64,000 nt of DNA from assembly GCA_006384855.1 (NCBI GenBank), contig VCJN01003472.1, forward strand, positions 124,001 through 188,000, written 5' to 3'. The notes beneath the pieces were generated by a model. That model was not told the origin of the DNA and did not search any database. It saw nothing but the letters and a program-made list of their open reading frames with translations. The position numbers and the translations under genes are program-made. Within the stretch, counting starts at the first letter, position 1. Every line of letters starts with the position of its first letter. This stretch comes from Tetraselmis striata (taxonomy: Eukaryota > Chlorophyta > Chlorodendrophyceae > Chlorodendrales > Chlorodendraceae). Of the stretch, positions 56,716 to 64,000 are shown piece by piece.

Positions 56716-59700
56716 TTACTCCCGGCTGGGCACCACCTCCTCCAGGCTCGGCGGCTGCAGCGGCCCCTGCTGGCCCTGGTGGTCCGCCAGCAGGGTGTCG
56801 CCGAGGTCCTCCTGGCCGGCGACGGCGGCGTAGGGCATGTGGAGCGAGTTGCCGCGCTGCTTGTCGCGGCGGATGACGAGCCACATCATGAGGCCCGTGC
56901 CGCCGAGGAACGCGGCCAGCATGCCCAGCAGCAGCCCCCACGTGGGGATGCCGCCGCCGCGCGCCCGCCGCTCGGCCTCGGGCTTGGGCTTGTAAAAGGC
57001 GGCGTCGGCGTCGGCGCCCTCCGAGCTGCACTGCGACGCGGTGCTGCCCGCCAGGCAGACCTTGGAGCCTGCGGCGCAGGCGGCGGCGAGGCGGCAGGGG
57101 CCACCGTCGTCGGGGCAGTCGCAAGCTTGGGTGCACACGTAGCCGGCCTCGGCTGTGGGTGGCGAGCGCACACAAACAAAAGGAGGGGCGATTGGCGGGG
57201 GTTGGGGGGGGGGGGGGTGGGGTTAGCACAGGGGCGGCGGAGTTCATCAAAATGAAAGCCCAGAGGGCAGTGGATGCCGCGCCATTTACCGTGTTAACAC
57301 CCCTTAACGGTTTAATGGGGCTGGGTATAGGTGAGATTAGTGTGTGATGTTGAGCATATTGCAGGGTTGTTGATGTATGTGTAGTATAGGTGAAGAGCAT
57401 GCGTGAGAATGGGGGGGGGAAAGGGGGGGGGGGGGGGGGTTAGCACCCGGGCGGCGGAGTTCATCTAAGTGAAAAGCCCCGAGGGCAGTTGATGCCGCGC
57501 CATTTACCGTGTGAACACCCCTTAACGGTTTAATGGGGCTGGGTATAGGTGAGATTAGCGTGTGATGTTGAGCATATTGCGGGGTTGTTGATGTATGTGT
57601 AGTATAGGTGAAGAGCATGCGTGAGAATGGGGGGGGGGGGAAGGGGGGGGGGGGGAGACAGGTTCCCGCATCGCTTCCCCACACCCCACCCAGTACACCT
57701 TGCCCCTCAACCCATCATGCCCCCGGCGGGTGACAACGCCCCTTCTTGACGTATTAGCACCTTCGGGGGTCGAATGCGGCAATGGTCAGTCAAATGAAAT
57801 GAGTAAGGGGGCAGTCGAATGCCAGACTTACGACTGCAGTTGGCACAAGAGGTCAAGTGCTGAGGCGGTTTCGGCCGATGACCCGGGGCGAGCTTAACTC
57901 TTAACACCCCTTCAGTGGCTTTTAACACACTTTTAGCACCAGGTGGCATCAGAAGAGGTGGGGTTGCAGAAGGAGTAAGACCTGGAGTACAGAATGAAGA
58001 GATCGGGGCCCCCCATTAAGGTCTCGTCACACAAGCGGCGTCACTGCACCGGACGTCACCGTAATGGTGATGTCTGTGGGATGTCTCTCAGCCTCCAAAC
58101 ACGAGCACTGATCAATGGTTTATTTTCGCGATGCACGTTGAAACATCTCGACCAATCCAGTTTCCCTCGTATCTGAGGGCGGTGGGTGGGTGGGGGGGGG
58201 GGGGGGGGATGGAGGAGGGGGGACCGTTGACGGTGATCAGGTCGGCCGTGCACTCGTCCTCCACGCACGTGTCCTTGCCCTCCACCCGCCTCAAGGTGGC
58301 TGCCCCATCCGCCTGTTACGGGTATGCCACGGGTGTGCGCCCCCGGGGTGGGGGGAGGGGGGGAACTCAGAATACAATAGCGTGCGGGATGGGTGAAGGA
58401 AAGGCTTGTGGGCCTACCAGCCATCGATCACATTTCACAAGAGCTTTCACAGAGGGCCGGTGGGAAACACACGCAAGTACGTCAACACTATAATGTATGT
58501 GTTATATAACATATTAAATATATACATGTAAGTGTTAATATGTATATATTAGTATATTTATGCTGGACCATTTTTTTTGTATTAACATAAATACAAGCTG
58601 ACTCATTTTGATAGTTAGCCGGTTTGAGAGCTCGGCGGGTACAAGAGCAGCAAGGCAGCATGCTGCAATCCCTCTCTCGTTTCCCCCCTGTCTGTCTCTG
58701 ACTCCGTCACTGTCTCGGTTTGTTCCCAAATGGAACAAAAGAAGGGACTGGATGACGCAACTGAGGGTCAATGGGAAGGGGGGGGGGGGGGGGGGGGGGC
58801 ACCTTGGGGTCCTGCTGGCACGTGAACTCCGTGCATTCGCTGCCGAAGTCGCAAGCGGAGCCGGCGCACTCACATCGTTGCCAGCCTGCACGGCAGTGAG
58901 GGCGGCCGCCCTCAGTGCGCTGTCACCCCCCCCCCCCACACACACACACACGCACACACAAAAACAACGGCTTTATCGGTTAGGCTGCATGTTCAGCGAT
59001 AGAGCCGCGAGGTAACATACACACTGCCCATTGGAGTGTGGCGGCTCACACGCGGGTTCGCCAGTCAATCAGTTGCCGGCAATGGAGGATGATGAATTGC
59101 GCCGGGGGACGGGACGAAATGGTAAGCTTTCTTCTGCCCCCCCCCCCCCCCCCCCCGCCCCCTCTTCCTCCTTGCAGAAAACGCAAAATGCACTGGACGT
59201 GTTAATCGAGGTGCCGGGTCCAGGAGAAATGACTTCTTTTGCAGCAGCGGGTCAGGAGATCCGTGCAGCTTCCTTGTTCCCAAAGCATTCGAAGAGGATT
59301 GCAATTGCCGTTCTCTCTATGCGCAAGAGTAAAGGGGAGGGGAGGGGGGTAGTAATCCGCAGAGAACCCAAAGCGGGGTAAAGATAGATAGGTCAGTAAG
59401 GGAGGAACCATAAGGATACGGAATACTGTGTAGAGAGAGTATGTACACGTTATGTGAAAGTACTTGACTTGACTATCACACTTTCGCAATGTTTGCATGT
59501 ATCACACGCTCACAACTAGCCGATGGTCACTCAACAAATGCCGCCGGTTGTGAGAGCGCATGGGGCGGTTTGGGGGGGCGGAGGGGGAGGATCGCACAGG
59601 TGCCGCGGCCCTCTTCGCGGTGCTGCGCCCGGAAGGTGCCGTGCTTGCAGGCGGAGGCAGGGATGGCGCAGTCTGCCCCCATCCAGTCCGCCTGCGCCCG

Positions 59701-62700
59701 CCAACACACACACACGCACACTCGCTCAGAGCGTCGGCTAGCCATGGCCAGGTGAAACTATGCCGGTTTGCAATAACGTGCAGCTTGACCCCTCTCATAC
59801 ATTGGATGGGTTCACTTGTTCATTGCACAGTGTGGTGGTTCAGAGCATGTATACTATATAGATGCTCTGAACTATGCGTGGCGAAAGTACACAAAGGGCG
59901 GGGGGGGGGGGGGGGGGGGGAAGGGCATTACGGCATTTGAATGTAATCACAATTTAGGCTCGTGGAGTACTACCCCCCCCCCCCCCCCCCGGGTGCTCCC
60001 CCAATGGGAACAGAAACCCAAGGCGGAGATGACAACAACCCACCGTTAATTTGTGGCTCGTGCAACCCCATGTAAATGGTCCAGGTGTATATGAGTGTAT
60101 TCACTAGTTCCTGAAACATGCGATTTCAGTCAACGGTGACTGTTGGCCAAAGGATGGGGGCGATGAGGCAAAGGGGTTGGGGGGGAAGAGGGGAGGGTGG
60201 GGCGCACCGAGCAGCGGCAGGCGCCATCGGCAGCGCAGGTGCCGTGCTTGTCGTTGGTGCAGCCGTTGGGGCAGAACGCCTGCTTGGACACGCGCACGCT
60301 GTACGCCAGAGGAGCTGTGCGCGAGGGGTTCTCAATGGCCAGGATCCACCTCTTGCTCTGCGGGGGGTTGTGGACCAGGGGAGAGGGTAGAAATGGCATG
60401 TCAGACCCTAAACTCAACCCTAGCGAGCGCCAGGTCGACTGACCCAGCATGGGGACAGCAGACATGTGGGTATACGCGCCGATGACACCAAGCAGTCGAG
60501 CCATCGTATATGTTTTTGAGGGCTTGAACCCCGAATCCAACCATGGCAAGACACATATTAGATTATATACAAGTTATGCATATGGCCCCGGGAGATTATA
60601 TATATGTTATATATATACATCATATATGTATGTTATATATGTTATACATGGCACTTTGTCTTGGGGCAAAGTACTGTAATGCAAGGTACCATCCAGGATG
60701 ATTAATCTGCTGTTCCTCGGTGTCTGATAACCCAACAGAGCTCAAATCTCGTGCGGGACAACGTGGCGCGCGGCTTTCGGCAATCAGTGGCGCTTGGTGC
60801 AAAGCGCCGCGGCGCTCTTGATCGGGCGTTTTTTGGCGGGCGCACCAGCTGGGACGCCGGGATGTACATGCTGTAGGGGTGGTGCGGCGCAGTGATGTCC
60901 TGCCGCATGGTGTAATTTTCGTAGGTGGGGTAGTCGTTGGGCACGTCGGAGCCCTTGAGGTACGCTTGGGGCGTGACCATCTCAAACATGATGCCCTCGT
61001 CGGACGACCAGCACTGCACCGTCACCGTGACCTCCACGTGCCCGTCGGTGTCCACCGGTGGCAGCTCAAAGTACACCGTCTCAAACACCTCGGGCGTCTG
61101 GGTGGCGACCTCCCTGCGCCCCACGCAAGCAAGCACACACACACACACACACACACACATAGTCATGGGCCGAGTGATGCAGAGTTGTGCCCTGCTGGGC
61201 GATTAATTCTCTCAGCGCAAGCAGGCAGCTCTGACAACATCCAATTCAAACGTTCAGCCGCCGTGATTGGCCAGGTCTTTCCATATGGAGCGAGTTCCCA
61301 CCCGGCTTGGAAGATGTACTGATACATACTACACCGCTCGAAATCCTTACAATTCATTCTGTACCATAGAATCGCAGATGGCGTATTATATCTGGGTATA
61401 GTTGATAAACTTCCAGATAAATCATGTGCCTCCTCCTTCGCGAGAGGGTGAACAACAGTACTATACATCGAACGCAAAGCGCGAACCATCAGTTAACAAT
61501 CCGTGGCTGATCACCGTTAGAACTGTCCACTTGTCATGCAGTATAGTCTGACATGTCCCGGACCCAAGCACAGGTGTTTGGCATGCTTGGGTGGCGATGC
61601 GCATCGTCGGGGCGCCGGCCGCGCTCAGGTGGGGCGGACCTGTCAAACGCGATGCTGGACTTGGTGGCGGAGCAGTCCTCCTTCATGTACGACCGGTTGC
61701 ACAGGCAGATGTGCTCTGGCGTGCACTGCCCGTGGCCATTGCAGCCAGAGGGGCACTGGAAGCGGATCACCTGCGTGAGGGAGGTCAGCGCGGGGGTGAG
61801 GCGCATCAAGGGCGCGGGTTAGGAGGTTGGGAGGGTGTGTATATATGTGTGTGTGATGTGTGTGTGTGTTGGGGGGGATCAGGCTCCCGTTAGCCTTGCG
61901 TTGGGTGGCTATTCAGTGGGCTATTCAAGCGACCGCCACCCTCAAAGCAACATCGAGCAACACAATGGCCCATTACTCAGTAGTTGCGCGCTTTCCATCA
62001 GGTGGATTGATGGCGATGTTGTATGCTGGGGGGGTTGCGGTCGCTTAGAAACTGGAACAAACATTACTATCTAGAACCCCCCCCCCCCCCCCCGGGGGGC
62101 CCTACTTATATATATATTTTGAAATCCACCACAATGCACCAGCAGCGACACTGCCACAGAGTTCTCTGATCGCGACGGCGGCGTCTGAATGCGAGCGCAG
62201 AAACCACCACTCTCTTAGGTGGTTTCTTGTACATGCCATCCCCCACTGGACCCGGGAGGCTGGGATTGGGCGGGGGGGCATTGAGCCGGGGCTTCAGAGG
62301 GTGGTGAGCCATAAAAGGCGCTGCCTCGCTCAGTCAATCATGCGGCGAGGGGGAGGGGGAGGGGGGCATGCGGCGGTCAGGCGGCGCCTCACCTCGAGAT
62401 TGTACGGTGTGCGCATGCCGGTGTTCCTCACGCCCGCGTACCACAGACCCTCCCTGCGCGGCAGGACAAGGGGTTGGCGCGTGGGCAGCTCAGCGCCGGG
62501 GCTTTACATCGGCCGGAATAGCTGCCGCAGCAGCTAGGCTGTTGCGCAGAATATATGCTGCGGTACTATGCGCTTATGCCATGTCACGTACCCACAGTTT
62601 ACTCTGATGGGGTTGCCGGACTGCGCTGGTAAATCCACGCGTGCACGGCAAAGCCTTCATGAAACTCCCGCTATTGATTGAACACCGCATTGAACAGAGG

Positions 62701-63269
62701 CTTCCACCCCCCCCCCCCCCCACCTCCCCCCAAAAAAAACATAGATAGAAACACATATTATAGTGTGCAATACACACACGAACCACACCAGTGTGTCGGA
62801 TCCGCAGGTCCGCACGGACATCTGCGACCCAACTAAACAATACATGCGTTGTTGGACCGCCTTGGAGATTTCGCATTCCGACAAAAATCTACATCTTGTT
62901 AAGTAAACCCTGCTTTGCTTCCAGCGGGGGGTCAAGAAACAGTAATCGTGCATGAGCCTCGTGCATCAACATACATGGGCAGATGTTCAATATTGTGTTC
63001 AAATGTGTTCACGCTTCGTTGGTCACTTTGTGTGCAACACGCCTTCAGTACCCCAGGCTACAAGGGGCGTGTTGCGCCCACCTCCAGACGTCGAGGTCAT
63101 CGTGCTTGCTCAGCTTGGCCTCCTCGCGGTCCGCGTCGTCCATCGTGAAGCGCGTGGCGCCGGCGAGGTCGTGCATGCCATACTCGTCGCTGGGCGGCAC
63201 CGAGTGCGACAGGTACAGCTCCACGTTGCCGTTCGAGTGTGCCTCCCCCGCAAACACGTTCACCGCCAC
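56716..63269 (-). CDS. Type I membrane protein with beta-sandwich and EGF modules, nine exons, N-terminus off the window
   Basis: Exons on minus: 63,269-63,082, 62,453-62,393, 61,770-61,640, 61,113-60,846, 60,357-60,208, 59,691-59,598, 58,885-58,803, 58,312-58,225 and 57,152-56,716. All phases agree, giving 499 aa in the window. The plan is two repeats of a beta-rich module plus an EGF module. The first has VAVNVFAGEAHSNGNVELYL and LWYAGVRN leading to EGF CPSGCNGHGQC. The second has VFETVYFELPPVD and RWILAIENPS leading to EGF CPNGCTNDKHGTC. A further Cys-rich stretch follows (CKHGTF, CECAGSACDFGSECTEFTC and more). Then come one transmembrane helix (GLLLGMLAAFLGGTGLMMWLV) and a tail of about 52 residues beginning RRDKQR. 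The beta module resembles pre-peptidase C-terminal (PPC-like) sandwiches. A cell-surface or endomembrane role is inferred; no close named family is recognised. The signal peptide should lie beyond the right edge. Confidence 0.8.
57205..57640. repeat. Tandem duplication of about 215 bp bounded by G runs (intron 8 of the EGF gene)
   Basis: Copy 1 is about 57,205-57,411 and copy 2 about 57,425-57,630. Both run from a G tract plus GGTTAGCAC, through GCCGCGCCATTTACCGTGT and AACGGTTTAATGGGGCTGGG, to GCATGCGTGAGAATGGGG, and a third G tract follows. Few differences separate the copies. Confidence 0.85.
57752..57905 (+). mobile_element. tRNA-derived SINE, copy 3, 5'-truncated
   Basis: Matches the 3' part of the SINEs at 1.75 and 2.6 kb (CTTCGGGGGTCGAATGCGG, TTACGACTGCAGTTGGC, AAGAGGTCAAGTGCTGAGG, CCCGGGGCGAGCTTAACT). 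It has a short insertion in the middle. It lies in intron 8 of the EGF gene, antisense to it. The tRNA-like head is missing. Confidence 0.65.
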
Positions 63270-64000
63270 CTACAACAGCCACCCCCGTACAAGACAGATA
63301 TCAGAGGCCTGCAAACCCGGGTTCAGACAGGTTAAACCTGGGTTAACCTGAGGTTAGCTTTAACCTGATCCTTAACCTAACCCTAACCCCAATCCTTAAC
63401 CTGATATCAATCCTTAACCCTAGACATACCTTAGCCTAAATCCCTGGAAGCCCCCAAATTTGATGGTCCGGTCCCAGCTAGGGGTGCATTCAATGTACGT
63501 TGCATCCATTTTTTGGCACAGTGTTTCCACGAGTCGCCCAGATTAGCCATTTCAAAGAATCGCAATAATAAAGCTAGTGAACATTTTCTGGTTTCTGTCG
63601 AAAAATGATACTCATACTGTATGGGCAATGCACCGGTCTAAAGGGCTTGTGAGGCTGGTGGGCCCTGAGAGCGCACAAAAACACCTGGTCGTTTTCCCAA
63701 GCCCCATGCTATCCTAGATTGCACCTGCTATGCGCCCCCTGCGAGTACGCTCAAGACTGTCCAGGAGGAGCGTTTCTGGCTATCATCACGCACTTTTTAC
63801 CCGGTTTTCTCGGGAATCAGGGCAAACTTAATCCAGAGGGCTGGCCGCTATGTCAGACAGCGCGATGGGCGCCTCGCGAGTCGTTGATCTCAATCAAGAC
63901 TGAAGTGGGTCCTGAAGCCCATTTCACTCAAAGTCCTAAAAACGAAACTGCGCCCAACCCGCAATCCGATCGGAACTGGCACTCTCACTGCACTCCTCAT
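63270..64000. other. Upstream intron of the EGF gene, with degenerate telomere-like repeats
   Basis: Probably intronic, as an acceptor sits at 63,270-63,271. Degenerate CCTTAACC and CCTAACCC units run from about 63,340 to 63,425, including CCTAACCCTAACCCC. The rest shows no exon that I recognise, so the 5' exons and promoter are to the right of the window. Confidence 0.4.

Overview
This is a 64-kb piece of a nuclear genome from a green-lineage eukaryote, most likely a prasinophyte-grade green alga. The evidence is GT-AG introns in every multi-exon gene model, plant-type proteins (a TAAC-like plastid adenylate carrier, an NLA/BAH1-like SPX-RING protein, an At2g23090-like mini zinc-finger protein), interstitial plant-type telomere motifs, and a very dense mix of transposons. 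The species is inferred, not shown. A hallmark is dozens of poly-C/poly-G runs of 12 to 35 bases.

Layout. 1-1,116: decayed pogo-like DDE transposase. 1.6-3.4 kb: SINE copies and another dispersed repeat. 5.4-9.4 kb: a broken Ty1/copia fossil (+), abutting at about 9.4 kb a broken tyrosine-recombinase-type (DIRS/Ngaro-like) RT-RNase H fossil on the minus strand (to about 11.7 kb). 12.4-14.0 kb: two tandem copies of an unknown repeat between 13-bp target duplications. 15.25-15.49 kb: intact zinc-finger gene. 17.3-19.0 kb (-): DUF1769-type protein. 19.75-19.89 kb (-): orphan exon of a membrane protein. 21.2-24.0 kb (-): six-exon plastid ADP/ATP-type carrier. 24.9-28.2 kb (-): Gag plus tyrosine recombinase element with split direct repeats and no visible reverse transcriptase. 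28.2-31.5 kb: foldback element split by a hAT element with perfect 8-bp target duplications. 32.7-35.5 kb: dispersed and tandem repeats. 35.5-40.1 kb: rearranged PIF/Harbinger with both its proteins, decayed. 40.2-42.4 kb: duplicated repeats and a 225-bp tandem array. 42.4-47.1 kb: little recognisable. 47.1-49.2 kb (+): SPX-RING ubiquitin ligase, first exon not found. 49.7-52.7 kb: repeats. 53.2-55.3 kb (+): four-exon protein kinase. 56.7-63.3 kb (-): nine exons of a type I membrane protein with EGF modules, running off the right edge.

The host genes are single, separately transcribed genes with no sign of an operon or shared pathway. Two have links to phosphate and nucleotide physiology (SPX-RING ligase, adenylate carrier), but that may be chance. 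Exon models for four genes were built by hand; reading phase is kept at every junction within each, which is the main support for them. Long C runs on the coding strand lie directly against several splice sites in these genes.
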